Shown: positions 53,308-63,281 of the stretch, piece by piece
Numbering within the stretch: position 1 is the stretch's first letter
How the letters are laid out: every line of letters begins with the position of its first letter
NCBI RefSeq assembly: GCF_014654205.1
Contig: NZ_BNAW01000050.1
Location: 1-64,000, forward strand
From: Amycolatopsis bullii
GTDB lineage: Bacteria > Actinomycetota > Actinomycetes > Mycobacteriales > Pseudonocardiaceae
DNA length: 64,000 nt
Direction: 5' to 3'
Made by a program: the position numbers and the translations under genes
Notes under the pieces: generated by a model
Databases searched by the model: none
The model's input: only the letters and a program-made list of their open reading frames with translations
What the model was told of the DNA's origin: nothing

Positions 53308-56300
53308 CGGCCGATGCGACCCAGCCCTCGGTCCGGTACCTTCCCGGAGCCGGCGAGGGAACGGCGCAATGGAAGGTCGAGACGCTGCAGCTGGTCAACT
53401 GGGGTGGGTTCCACGGCCACTGCACCGTCGAGTTCGCGAGCACCACGACGCTGCTCTCCGGTGCGTCGGGCACTGGTAAGTCGACGCTGCTCGACGGCTA
53501 CATCGCGCTGGTCATGGACGCGAACACGCCGTTCAACGGGGCGTCGAACGACGCCACCGTCGGCCGGGCGCGCAGCGCCGACCAACGCAGCCTGGTCTCG
53601 TACCTGCGCGGCAAACTGGACACCGGTCGGAACGCCGGCACCGGCGAGCTCTCCGACCAGGTTCTGCGCGGCCGTGACTCGGCGACCTGGGGCGCCCTCG
53701 CGGTGACCTTCATCGACGACAGCGAACGCCGCTACACCCTCGCGCGGCTGTACTACGTGCCGCGGTCCGCTGCACGAGACAGCGATCTGACCCGCAAGAT
53801 GTGCACCATCGACGGCGCCATCGACCTGCGGGAACTCGAACAGTTCGCCGAGGGAAAATTCGACAAACGTGCCGTGACCGCCCGGTTCCCGAACTTGAAG
53901 ATGCACGAATCCTACGGCGCCTTCTCCCAAGCGTTCTTCACACGGCTCGGCATCGGGGCTCAGGGTGACGGTGCCAAGGCCGTCCGGCTGCTCGCCCGAA
54001 TCCAAGGTGGGCAGCAGGTTCGCACCGTCGACGACCTGTACAAGTCTATGGTCATCGAGACACCAGGAACCTACCAGGCAGCCGACGCGGCGATCGGTCA
54101 CTTCAAGGACCTCGAAGACGCCTACGAAGCCATGGCGACCGAGGCGAAGAAGGCGGAGGCGCTGGCGCGGGTGCCGGAACTCTGCGAAGAACGCGAAAGA
54201 GCGCTGGCGGACGCCCGGCTCATCGACACCTTCGGGATCCACCGCACCGGAGACAGCCCGTTCGAGCTGTGGAAGCTGACTACCGAGGACACCTTGCTCG
54301 AGGAGGCCGAGGACGACCTTCGGGACCAGCACAAGCGAACATCGGAACAGAAGTCCGATGCGGAGAAGCGGGAAGCCCGTCTTCAGAAGGAGAAGCTGGC
54401 TGTCGAGACCGACCTCGGCGACAACGATTCCCAAGCGACGCTCGAGCGGATCGATGCGGACATCGCTGTGTTGGAGCAGGATTTCCTCGCTGCCGAAGCA
54501 CAGCGTGGCAGCTTCGACCGGTTGACTGCCTGTCTCGGCGCGCGGATCGACACGGAGGCGGAATTCGGTGCGGCGCAGGAGCGAGCGAATGACTTCCTTG
54601 CCGGGTTCGGGTCTGCGCTCAAGGCTGTCGAGGAACGCCGAACGGCGCTCTACACCGACCTGTACGAGCCCAGCAACGAGAGAAAGGAACTCGGCGAAGA
54701 ACTCAGGTCACTGCGGGATCGCGACGGGCGCATGGACCCGGGCCTGCACCAAGCCCGAATGCTGATCGCCGAAGCGACCGGCATCGAACCGAAGAACCTC
54801 CCGTTCGCCGGAGAGCTCATCGACGTCCGACCCGAGCACAAGCAGTGGCGCAAGGCCGTCGAAACGACGCTGTTCGGCGTCGCCCGGATTCTGCTCGTCG
54901 ACGTACGGCATCTCGACCGGGTTTCCCGCCTGATCGACGGCATCAGACTGCCGCGGCGGGTCAACTTCGAAGGGATCGACCTCGCACAGTTCGAACCGGA
55001 GGACATGGACCCGCGGTTCGTGTCGGGCAAGCTCGCCTTCAAGAACACGCCCTTCACCACATGGGTGCAGGACCGCATCACCGCATCGAACACGGACGCG
55101 CTATGCGTCGAAACCGCCGAAGAACTCGGTCGCGGGGGACGCCGGGTCACAGTCAACGGCCAGACCCGGCAAGGCCGTTCCGGAGCTCATGGTGAGCTCA
55201 GCGGCCCATATGTGATCGGCTTTTCGAAGGAAGAGCGGGTCGCCGAAATCAAGCAACGGCTCGGCGAACTCGAGGGCATCCTCCATGACCTGGACCGGCG
55301 ACGACAAGCCGTGGAGATCGAGTTCAACGGCCTTCACACCGAGAAGGCAGCACATGAGCTCGTGCTGGCGACCGCGTGGCGCAGTATCGATCCGGACAGC
55401 ATCCGAGCGGATATCGAACGACTTCATGAGCAGAAGAAGCTTCTTCTCGAGTCGGACGACGCGCTACGGGCGCTCAGCGAGGAACTCGAGCGCCTCAAGG
55501 ACGCGTTGACGAGCGTCGGCCGGGAAATTGGTGCCCTCGAAGTCGGACTCGAGAAGTTGGAAGCGGAACGCGGCAAAGTCATCAAGCGCAAGGACCACGT
55601 CGTCGGCGAGATCCAGCGCATCGAGCGTGAACAGGTCGTCACCCTGACCGAAGAACAGGCTGAGCTCCTGACCGCCGAGTTCGCGCTGGTCGCGACGGTC
55701 GATGACCGGGCCGGGTTCCAGATCGGTGCCGGCCGGCTGAAAAGCAAGCTCGCCGATCGCGGTAAGGGGGCCCGCGACAAGGCGGGCAACGCGGCCCGCT
55801 CGCTTGAGGAGACGTTCCGCAACTACCTCGAACGGTGGCCCGACCCCAGCCTCTCGACCTCGGTCGAGGACCACACGTCGTTCCGGCGCATCCTCGACAC
55901 GATCACCGCGACCGGATTGCACGAACGCCGCCGGGAGTGGACGAAGCGGCTCACCGACTGGTCCGGCCAGGACCTCGTGCCGCTCGCCGGCGCCTTCAGC
56001 CTCGCGGTCGAGGACATCCGCAACCGGCTCGAACCGGTCAACGCGATCCTCGCCCGGCTCCCGTTCGGCGCCCACCGGTACCGGCTCAAGATCGACCTCC
56101 GGGAGCTGCGCCGTGACGACGTCGTCAAGTTCAAGAGAGAACTCAACGTCCTCTCCCGGGCTGACACCGACACCTTCAGCGACGAGCAGGTCCAGAACTG
56201 GTTCACCCGGCTTCGCCGCTTCATGCGACACATCCGCACAGACGTCCCCGGCAAGTCCCACCGCGACTACTTCCTCGACGTGCGCAAGCACATCGAGATC

Positions 56301-56708
56301 ACCGCGGTGTCCTACGACGACGAAGGCCGCGAACGGTCGACCTACGCAGCTCTCGGGGGCAAGTCCGGCGGGGAGACCCAGGAACTGGTCGCCTTCATCG
56401 TCGGAGCCGCGCTCCGGTTCCAGTTGGGCGACGAAGCCCACGCACGCCCGCGGTTCGCACCGGTGTTCCTCGACGAAGGGTTCGTCAAGGCCGACAGCGA
56501 GTTCGCCGGCCGGGCCGTCGACGCGTGGAAGGGGCTCGGTTTCCAGCTGATCATCGGAGCGCCGTACGGCCAGTTCACCGCACTCGAACCGCACGCCGAC
56601 CACGTGCTCTACATGGCGAAGAGCGCCAGCGGCTACTCGTCGGTGAAGCCACTGCCACCGACGACCCGCCGGGCCGTGCGCGCGCTGGCGGCGGAGGAGT
56701 CCGCGTGA
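53304..56708 (+). CDS. jetC: Wadjet JetC, SMC-like ATPase
   Basis: The 1134-residue ATPase extrudes DNA loops and detects small closed circles. Walker A is GASGTGKS at 53-60, the signature is in YAALGGKSGGETQELVAFIVG, and Walker B in FAPVFLDEGFVKAD. Two long coiled-coil arms occupy ~290-480 and ~650-830, with a hinge between. GTG at 53,304 overlaps the jetB stop and its own end overlaps jetD. Confidence 0.95.
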   Translation: MTADATQPSVRYLPGAGEGTAQWKVETLQLVNWGGFHGHCTVEFASTTTLLSGASGTGKSTLLDGYIALVMDANTPFNGASNDATVGRARSADQRSLVSYLRGKLDTGRNAGTGELSDQVLRGRDSATWGALAVTFIDDSERRYTLARLYYVPRSAARDSDLTRKMCTIDGAIDLRELEQFAEGKFDKRAVTARFPNLKMHESYGAFSQAFFTRLGIGAQGDGAKAVRLLARIQGGQQVRTVDDLYKSMVIETPGTYQAADAAIGHFKDLEDAYEAMATEAKKAEALARVPELCEERERALADARLIDTFGIHRTGDSPFELWKLTTEDTLLEEAEDDLRDQHKRTSEQKSDAEKREARLQKEKLAVETDLGDNDSQATLERIDADIAVLEQDFLAAEAQRGSFDRLTACLGARIDTEAEFGAAQERANDFLAGFGSALKAVEERRTALYTDLYEPSNERKELGEELRSLRDRDGRMDPGLHQARMLIAEATGIEPKNLPFAGELIDVRPEHKQWRKAVETTLFGVARILLVDVRHLDRVSRLIDGIRLPRRVNFEGIDLAQFEPEDMDPRFVSGKLAFKNTPFTTWVQDRITASNTDALCVETAEELGRGGRRVTVNGQTRQGRSGAHGELSGPYVIGFSKEERVAEIKQRLGELEGILHDLDRRRQAVEIEFNGLHTEKAAHELVLATAWRSIDPDSIRADIERLHEQKKLLLESDDALRALSEELERLKDALTSVGREIGALEVGLEKLEAERGKVIKRKDHVVGEIQRIEREQVVTLTEEQAELLTAEFALVATVDDRAGFQIGAGRLKSKLADRGKGARDKAGNAARSLEETFRNYLERWPDPSLSTSVEDHTSFRRILDTITATGLHERRREWTKRLTDWSGQDLVPLAGAFSLAVEDIRNRLEPVNAILARLPFGAHRYRLKIDLRELRRDDVVKFKRELNVLSRADTDTFSDEQVQNWFTRLRRFMRHIRTDVPGKSHRDYFLDVRKHIEITAVSYDDEGRERSTYAALGGKSGGETQELVAFIVGAALRFQLGDEAHARPRFAPVFLDEGFVKADSEFAGRAVDAWKGLGFQLIIGAPYGQFTALEPHADHVLYMAKSASGYSSVKPLPPTTRRAVRALAAEESA

Positions 56709-57877
56709 AGGCGCCCGCTGCCGTCGCAGCTGACATCCGCAGGAGGCTCGGCAACACGTGGGCCACCGACCTGGTGGGGACGACCGTGTCCTGGCCGCAC
56801 CGCTTCTCCCTGGGGACGACTACGAAGACCGCGCTAGAGAACGAGTGGCGAACCACCTACGAACCGCTGCGGCGAGAATGGCGCGAGTGGATGAGCGGTC
56901 GCCCGGCTCGGCTGCTCACGGCTCCGAAACGCGTGTACAGCACAACTCAGGACATCCCCACCCACGTCGAAATCGACTCGATCGAGGCGGCGGCCGCCGT
57001 TGCCGGGGACGGCTGGGACGTCAAGCGTCGCCGGGCTCAAGAACGGCTTGCGCGCTTGACCGACGCGTTCCCAGCGGCGGAGAACCTCGCCACCGTGATC
57101 CGGGCCGTACACGAATACAGTGACGTCGACTTCGACCTCCTCCAGACCGTCGCTCGCTGGTTCCAGGTGAACGACGCCGCGGGGCTCACGCCGCGGCAAG
57201 TGCCCGTGCCCGGGGTGCATGCCAAGTGGTTGAACACTCATCATTTCTTGATCACGGCGCTCAGCTGCCAGGAGGGACTTGGCCTGCTGCCTCCGCATCC
57301 GGCTCGGATCCACTTCACCTACCTGGACCCGGAATACCGCAAGTCCGGCCGGCGCCACCACGACAGCGCTACGGTCGGCGACGCTTTCGCACCGCCCTAC
57401 CGCCCCGAGGTCGTCGTGATCTCCGAAAACAAGGACACCGCCCTCCACTTCCCGCCGGTCGAGGGCGGTATCGCGGTGGAGGGCGACGGCTTCGGCGGCA
57501 AGACGGCGGCCGCGTTCCCATGGCTGACCGGCGCGCCCCGCCTCTGCTACTGGGGTGACATCGACACGCACGGCTACGAGATCCTGAACGGCTGGCGCGA
57601 GGATGGCGTCGAAGTCGGCAGCATCCTGATGGACCGGGCGACTTACGAGACCTACGAGCGATTCGGCACCGACACAGACCAAAAGGGCGTGCCGCTGAAA
57701 CCGGCCACCCCCAAAACCCTGCCGCTGCTCACGCCGGGGGAACGCGACGTGTACGCCCTGCTATTGCGCCCAGACCTCCGCGGTCATCGGCGGGTTGAGC
57801 AGGAGCGCCTACCGCTGTCGTTGGCTGCTGACGCGGTAGCGGCGTTGCGTAAGGTAGCCCGGACGCGAGCGACCTAG
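56705..57877 (+). CDS. jetD: Wadjet JetD, TOPRIM-like nuclease (DUF3322/DUF2220)
   Basis: The GTG at 56,705 overlaps the jetC stop; 390 residues. The N-terminal DUF3322 part (~1-190) precedes the DUF2220 TOPRIM-like core. The core shows VVISENKDTALHFP, with the conserved Glu, and LCYWGDIDTHGYEIL with the DxD metal site. JetD cuts DNA held by JetABC once the loop-extruding complex has reeled in a whole plasmid. The operon jetABCD is complete and in the usual order, so the system is likely functional. Confidence 0.95.
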   Translation: MKAPAAVAADIRRRLGNTWATDLVGTTVSWPHRFSLGTTTKTALENEWRTTYEPLRREWREWMSGRPARLLTAPKRVYSTTQDIPTHVEIDSIEAAAAVAGDGWDVKRRRAQERLARLTDAFPAAENLATVIRAVHEYSDVDFDLLQTVARWFQVNDAAGLTPRQVPVPGVHAKWLNTHHFLITALSCQEGLGLLPPHPARIHFTYLDPEYRKSGRRHHDSATVGDAFAPPYRPEVVVISENKDTALHFPPVEGGIAVEGDGFGGKTAAAFPWLTGAPRLCYWGDIDTHGYEILNGWREDGVEVGSILMDRATYETYERFGTDTDQKGVPLKPATPKTLPLLTPGERDVYALLLRPDLRGHRRVEQERLPLSLAADAVAALRKVARTRAT

Positions 57878-58218
57878 ACCCGCCATCATGCATGACCGAC
57901 GAACACTGAGCTGGCACCGGACCGTTCGGAGCTTCGCCGAGGAGGTGGTACAGCTTCGGTGTCGCTTAGCGCGACGCGCCCAGCGCAAAATCAACCAGCT
58001 CCGGCCAGTTCGCCACGACTCGGCGCGCTCGCTGGTCCAGCCGTCGGAGGAGTTCAAGGCGCTGGTCGAGTTCTCGGTGCTTGAATCGCTTGTCTATGCG
58101 GCATCGACCCGGCCGAAGTTCGATGGTCCCCGACGTAGTCAGGATCACTTCACGCGAAAACACACCGAAGGTCCTAGGGTCGCGACCGATACCTTGTGGT
58201 TGGGACAACTCGTGTAGC
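57878..58218. other. intergenic region after Wadjet
   Basis: About 340 bases. A plus-strand frame from 57,888 (109 codons, Arg-rich, no ribosome site) is possible but I do not accept it. No hairpin terminator stands out. Confidence 0.4.
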
Positions 58219-58950
58219 GTGAATCCGCCTTGGCATGAGCCGACATTCGAGAGGCGGGCATCGTTGTTCTCACCTGACCTGCAAGCAACGGCGGAGAAGT
58301 ACTTCAGGTCGCTGGAGGTGTCGCAGCGCCTCATCGCCTTGCATCCCCGGGACGCAGGCGGTTCGGGCAACTCTGCCGCGCTTGCTCCAGCCGTGACGCT
58401 CTCGGTGATCGCCGCGTTTGAGGGCTTCGTTGAGGAGTTCCTCGCGGTTGTTCTTCTCTTGCAGGGACACGGGTTCGCCCAGGTGGCCAAGAAAGTCACG
58501 ATGAATAACCCCACCGTGCGGTTGTTCAGCTCGAAAGTTGCCGCTGAGGTCCCGGCGTTGAAACCAAAGCTGGGGCGGGACTTTTCCCTTCAGGTGTGGA
58601 ACATCCCGGGCGTCAGCGGTCGCCCCGCAACCGAGACGATCGGCTGGGATGAGACCGTGTCCCGAGCAGACGGCTGGATGGAGGTGCGTCACTGCCTGAC
58701 GCACGGCCTGGTCAGCGGCTGGCGCAGTGAAGTGTGGCCGGGCCCGGTGAAAGGAACCGGCGTCGCGACGGCCAGCAGTGTCTTGCGTGCCAAGCCGGGT
58801 GGGAAGCACTCCATCGGGTTGACCGGCGCGCTCTCCTGCGCCCGTATCCATTTTTACGCGGCTCGCCACATCGCCACTCTTGCCGCGGAGGAGCTGAACG
58901 AAGAGATCAACTGGTCGAACGGTCCGCTGTACCCGCTCAAGAAGGAGTGA
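58219..58950 (+). CDS. HEPN-like protein (MAE_28990-type)
   Basis: GTG at 58,219 gives 243 residues, but no ribosome site decides the start and a TTG at ~58,263 is an alternative. The N-terminal helices (VTLSVIAAFEGFVEEFLAVVLLLQG) and the R-x4-H motif in EVRHCLTHGLVSGWR resemble HEPN proteins of the MAE_28990 type, found with defence genes. HEPN domains are commonly RNases. It is transcribed with the Wadjet strand but separated by 340 bases, and is convergent with the SbcC gene. Confidence 0.6.
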   Translation: MNPPWHEPTFERRASLFSPDLQATAEKYFRSLEVSQRLIALHPRDAGGSGNSAALAPAVTLSVIAAFEGFVEEFLAVVLLLQGHGFAQVAKKVTMNNPTVRLFSSKVAAEVPALKPKLGRDFSLQVWNIPGVSGRPATETIGWDETVSRADGWMEVRHCLTHGLVSGWRSEVWPGPVKGTGVATASSVLRAKPGGKHSIGLTGALSCARIHFYAARHIATLAAEELNEEINWSNGPLYPLKKE

Positions 58951-59022
58951 CCGGGTGACGTGTCGACCGCCGACCGCATCCTGCTGCGGCACCGGGTGAT
59001 CCAGTCGACGGGCCCGCAATGT

Positions 59023-62000
59023 CTAGCTCAACAGCCCGGCTGCCAGTTCATCGGTGACAAGTTGGTCGCGCTCGGCCGGGTCGAGCCAGCGCGCCTGGCT
59101 GCCACCGGGGGTGCGGGTGACCAGCAAGACATCGTCGAAGTTCTCGGCAACGTCGCGCATATGGCTGATCACGGCGACCAGCCGGCCGTCGTCGGCTTGA
59201 CGGGCGAGCGCATCCAGGGCGTCTCCCAGGACGGTGGAGTCCAGGGAGCCGAACCCCTCGTCGAGGAACAGTGCCTCGACGCGCCCGCCGCCGCGGGACG
59301 TGAGTTCCACCAGCCCCAAGGCCAGAGCGAGGCTCGCCAGGAACGTTTCTCCGCCGGAGAGCGTCCGGACGTCGCGGGGCTGTCCGGTGTGGCCGTCAAC
59401 GATGCGGAAGTCGGCGGAGAACGCGAACCGGTCCCTCGTCATCGATCGGAGCAGCCTCGACGCGTGTTCAAGCAACGCCCGCTGTCGCCGCTTGACGACC
59501 ATCGCGGGGAACTTCCCGTCGGCGAGGAGCCCGTCCAGCTCGTGCAAGCTTTCGACGGCGGGCTTGGCGGCGGCAATCCGGCTGTCCAGTTCGGCGCACA
59601 GTGGTTGCTGGCCGATGGCGGTTTCCCGGTCCCGCTTGGCCTCGCGGGCGTCCGTTCGAGCGTTGGTTAACCGCTCTTCGAGCGTGGCTTCGTCGGGGAG
59701 CCCGGCGGTGGCGAGTGCCTCGGCGACGCGGGACTGTGCAGCCAGCACTTGGCTGTCCTGGGCGGCCGCCGCGCTGCGACAGCCCTTCACGATCTTCGTG
59801 GCGGCAGTCAGGACATCGCGTGCCCACTGCGCGTCGCCGAGGATCGACGGCGGCGCCGGACGGCCCCAGGGGGCGGGCATTTCGATCAGTTCGGCCGCTG
59901 CGGCGGACCTGGTGGCGATGGTCTGCACGAGCAGGTTCAGCTGTGTGGCGGGTTGCCCCACCTCGCTGTCCCGCTTCTTGGCTAGGCCTTTCTTCTTTTC
60001 GCGCAGCAGCTTCGCCTGTTTCTGGACGGTGGCGAGCCGGTTTGTTGTGCGACGGAGTTCTTCCTTGCGCTGCTTGGCCTTTTCCACGCCCAGGTCGATC
60101 GCCGCGTCGGTCGGCTCGGGCTCGGACCGGTAGGGTTCGGGGACGGCGGAGTAGAGCGTCGCGATCTTCTCCTTCCTGCGGTCGAGGGCCGACAGGTTCT
60201 TCTCGAGCGCTTTCTCGCGTTGCGTGAGGGCCGGGTCCGTGTGGCGCAAGTAGGCGTCGTTGTCATTCATCGCATCCTGCGCCGCCTTCGCGTTAGCGGC
60301 GATTGTCTCCCGGGCCTCGGCGGCGCGGCGGACCTGCTCTGCGACCTCCTGAAGGATTGTCTCGTCGTCGAGGGCGAAGTCCACCGCCCCGAGCGCTTCG
60401 AAAGCCGCCGAGCAGGCGGAGTCACGCTTTTCACACAACTCGTCGGCGAGCTTGATCGCTTCTTCCAGCCGCACCTGAGCGACCGTTCGCGAGTTCTGGG
60501 CTTCGACGAGTTCGGCACCTACTGCTTCGGTTTCCTGCTCGGCCTGCGTGCGTTCGGTCTTGGCTTGCTCGGTTCCAGCAGTGGTGGGAGGGGCGAAGTC
60601 GTCGGGCAGGGGGCGTACGCAGATCGGGCACGGGTCGCCGGGATGGCTTTCACCGGCCGCGTGGGCCGCGGAGTTCTTGCGCTGCAGGGTGTCGAGGTCT
60701 TTGGTGGCGCGGTCGAGACGTGTCTTGGCATCTTTCACGGCCTGGTCGGCGTCTGCGACATCGCTCGTGCGCTCGCGCAGTGCTTGTCGGAGTTGCGGCA
60801 ATGCTGCGGTCGCGTTCGAGAACGAAGCCATCGCCTGCCGGGCAACAGCCAGCAGGTCGCGGCACTGGCTCAGCTTCGTCTCCGCGTCGCTGTGTGCCGT
60901 TTCGGCGAGCCTTGCTTCAGCCGCGGTCGTCTCGGCCTTCGTGACGAGGTCGGCGTGTCCGATGCGGCGCTCGCTCAACTCGGCCCGGGCCGAGTCGAGC
61001 GCCGCTTTTTCTTCGGCCAGTTCGGTCTCCTGACCGGAGACCTCAGCGAGTTGGCCTCGCAGGGCCTCGAAACCTGTCAACGCCGACGCGACTCCGGAAA
61101 CGCCGGTTCCGGCCAGGTCCCCTTCGGCGAGGAACGTCTTAAGACGGGTCTCTTCGCCCTCGGTCTCTTCGAGCTTCCGTTCGGCGACGGCGATTTCGCC
61201 GGCGAGCTCGGTGTCCAGCTCGATCAGGCTGGCGTACTGGTCGGCAAGGTCTACCGGGAGCTCGTCGGCCAGCCGCTTCGCCGCGGTCCGGTACTTGCCG
61301 GCGAGCTGAGCGGCGTTGTCGGCGTCCTTGCGGGCGAGGATGATCACGGACGTCAGGTCGCTCAGCTGCTCGACCTGCGCCGCAGCTGCGGAAAGCCGCT
61401 CGTCGGCGTCGGCGATGGCGACTGCGGGGTCAGCTGGCAACGGTGCGCGGCGCCGCTCCAGCTCCAGCAGCTGCGGAGCGAGCCGGTGAAACTCGGCGGC
61501 GGCTTGCCGCCGGACCTCGGCCAACTCGTCGAGGCCGAGGACGCTCTTCAGGATCGTGGTGCGTTCGGTCGCCTTGGCCTGGAGCAGTTCCTGGAACTTT
61601 CCCTGCGGCAGCACCACCGCGCGGAGAAAGGCCTTATGGCCGAGGCCGACGAGTTGCTGGACGGCGTCATTGACGGCTTGGAATCCGACGACGTCCGAGG
61701 AGTCGCTCAGTCCTTCGAGTCGGTTCTTCGCCGGCGGCGAAGAACCGGCTGACGTGGTCCGTGTGACGCGCCAGGTCTTGCCTCGGGCGCGGAAGACGAG
61801 CTCGACCCGGAGGGTGCCGTCGCCGCCATCGGTGATCAGGTCCTTGCCGCTGTTGCCGTTCCACGTGCAGACCCCGTAGAGCGCGAAGCACAGTCCTTCG
61901 AGGATAGAGGACTTGCCGGCGCCCGTGTCGCCGACGATCGCCATGAGGTTCACGTCGGTGAAGTCGATCTCCTGCTCGCCGCGGTAGGAGCGCAGGCCGG

Positions 62001-62025
62001 CGAACTTCAGGGTCACGGGCCTCAT
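59023..62025 (-). CDS. SbcC/Rad50-like SMC ATPase
   Basis: The 1000-residue protein is the ATPase of an Mre11-Rad50-type DNA end-processing complex. Walker A GDTGAGKS lies at 32-39, the zinc-hook CPICVRPLP falls in the middle of two long coiled coils, and the C-terminus has LSGGETFLASLALALGLVELT and Walker B ALFLDEGFGSLD. Its ATG at 62,025 overlaps the SbcD stop. Whether this is the housekeeping SbcCD or an island copy cannot be decided here. Confidence 0.93.
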   Translation of the reverse strand: MRPVTLKFAGLRSYRGEQEIDFTDVNLMAIVGDTGAGKSSILEGLCFALYGVCTWNGNSGKDLITDGGDGTLRVELVFRARGKTWRVTRTTSAGSSPPAKNRLEGLSDSSDVVGFQAVNDAVQQLVGLGHKAFLRAVVLPQGKFQELLQAKATERTTILKSVLGLDELAEVRRQAAAEFHRLAPQLLELERRRAPLPADPAVAIADADERLSAAAAQVEQLSDLTSVIILARKDADNAAQLAGKYRTAAKRLADELPVDLADQYASLIELDTELAGEIAVAERKLEETEGEETRLKTFLAEGDLAGTGVSGVASALTGFEALRGQLAEVSGQETELAEEKAALDSARAELSERRIGHADLVTKAETTAAEARLAETAHSDAETKLSQCRDLLAVARQAMASFSNATAALPQLRQALRERTSDVADADQAVKDAKTRLDRATKDLDTLQRKNSAAHAAGESHPGDPCPICVRPLPDDFAPPTTAGTEQAKTERTQAEQETEAVGAELVEAQNSRTVAQVRLEEAIKLADELCEKRDSACSAAFEALGAVDFALDDETILQEVAEQVRRAAEARETIAANAKAAQDAMNDNDAYLRHTDPALTQREKALEKNLSALDRRKEKIATLYSAVPEPYRSEPEPTDAAIDLGVEKAKQRKEELRRTTNRLATVQKQAKLLREKKKGLAKKRDSEVGQPATQLNLLVQTIATRSAAAAELIEMPAPWGRPAPPSILGDAQWARDVLTAATKIVKGCRSAAAAQDSQVLAAQSRVAEALATAGLPDEATLEERLTNARTDAREAKRDRETAIGQQPLCAELDSRIAAAKPAVESLHELDGLLADGKFPAMVVKRRQRALLEHASRLLRSMTRDRFAFSADFRIVDGHTGQPRDVRTLSGGETFLASLALALGLVELTSRGGGRVEALFLDEGFGSLDSTVLGDALDALARQADDGRLVAVISHMRDVAENFDDVLLVTRTPGGSQARWLDPAERDQLVTDELAAGLLS

Positions 62026-63278
62026 CGCGGCACCTCCTTGGTCGTGCGGTCGGCCTCCAGCGGCGCCGTGAGCAGCGCCTTCTCCGGGAGCTCGATCGGC
62101 TGTTGTTCCTCGACGGCGGTCAGTACCCGCCCGAATGTCTCCATGACCCGCTCCGCGCCGACCTTCGAGGTGCCCACTTCGGTCAGGAAGTCGCGGAAGA
62201 GCTCCCGCATGCCGGGTTCGGCGTCGACGGCGCCCGCCGCCGGGGAGAGCACCTCGAGCCGCTGGTCCGCGCGTACCTCGGTGACCTGGAGGACGACGGC
62301 GTCCGGGAGGAGGTCGTGGACCAGCTCAGCCAGTGCCGGCTGGTGTGTCTCGGTGTGTACGGCGACCTGGCACAACGCCCGGCCGACCGACGAAACGATC
62401 CCGCGAAGGTCGTCCAGAGTGCCTTCGAGCTTGCAGAGCGGGCGCCCGCCACTCAGGTCGATCGTGTCGACCACGGCGGGACGGCCAGGCTGCAGGTCGG
62501 CGAGCACAACGCTCTTGCGTTCGCCGGCCTCACCGAAGTCCAGCTGGATCGGCGATCCGGCGTACCGGCCGGTCACGCCCTTGCCAGGCAGCTTTTGCGG
62601 CTTGTGGATGTGACCGAACGCGGCGTAGGCGACGGCGGGCAGCTCGTCGGTCGTGGTGGCGTAGTAGTCGGAAGCGTGCACCGGCCGTTCGCTGCCTGCG
62701 AAGTTCGCGCCGCCGACGTGCAGGTGGGCGGCGAAGATCGCGATGTCGCGACGATCGTCGAAGTCGCGTAGCAGCTCGGCGGCGAGCGCTCGTTCCATCC
62801 TCCCGACGCGCTCGGCGTAAGCCGCGCGCCAGCTGTCGGGGTCCTCGAAGGCATCGACGATCCGGTTGGCGTTGACGAATGGCAGGACGGCGAGCCGCGC
62901 CACCGAGCCGTCTTCCATCGGGAAGCGGAGCACCCCGCCATCGCGCGGGTCGCGCGGCGCGTCGACGAGGTGGATCCTGCTGCCAGGACCCAGGATCTGT
63001 GAGAAGACCCGGAACAGCGACGGCGAGTCGTGGTTGCCGCACACAACGACCACGGGCGCGACGCTCGCGAGTTCCTGCAGGGCGGTGATGGCTCTGCTCA
63101 TGTCCACATGGGACGGCCGAGCGTGATCGAAGAGGTCGCCCGAGTGCACGATCAGGTCAGGCTTCGCGCGGTGCGCGATGTCGATCGTCTCGGCCAGCAC
63201 GACGTCGTGGTCGACGGCCCGGGGTTCGTTGTATGTGACCCGGCCGAGGTGCCAATCGGAAATGTGGAGCAGTTTCAT
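62022..63278 (-). CDS. SbcD/Mre11-like exonuclease
   Basis: The 418-residue nuclease has all metallophosphoesterase motifs: HISDWHLGR, HSGDLFDHARPS, CGNHDS, FAAHLHVGG and FGHIHKPQ. The capping domain follows and the C-terminal region binds SbcC. It works with the SbcC-like ATPase on DNA ends and hairpins. Its gene starts three bases before the helicase stop and overlaps sbcC, so these three form one operon. Confidence 0.94.
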   Translation of the reverse strand: MKLLHISDWHLGRVTYNEPRAVDHDVVLAETIDIAHRAKPDLIVHSGDLFDHARPSHVDMSRAITALQELASVAPVVVVCGNHDSPSLFRVFSQILGPGSRIHLVDAPRDPRDGGVLRFPMEDGSVARLAVLPFVNANRIVDAFEDPDSWRAAYAERVGRMERALAAELLRDFDDRRDIAIFAAHLHVGGANFAGSERPVHASDYYATTTDELPAVAYAAFGHIHKPQKLPGKGVTGRYAGSPIQLDFGEAGERKSVVLADLQPGRPAVVDTIDLSGGRPLCKLEGTLDDLRGIVSSVGRALCQVAVHTETHQPALAELVHDLLPDAVVLQVTEVRADQRLEVLSPAAGAVDAEPGMRELFRDFLTEVGTSKVGAERVMETFGRVLTAVEEQQPIELPEKALLTAPLEADRTTKEVPR

Positions 63279-63281
63279 GGG

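Noticed and set aside
57888..58217. 109-codon frame between jetD and the HEPN-like gene
   Set aside because: No ribosome site, Arg-rich, no family; kept only as a possibility.
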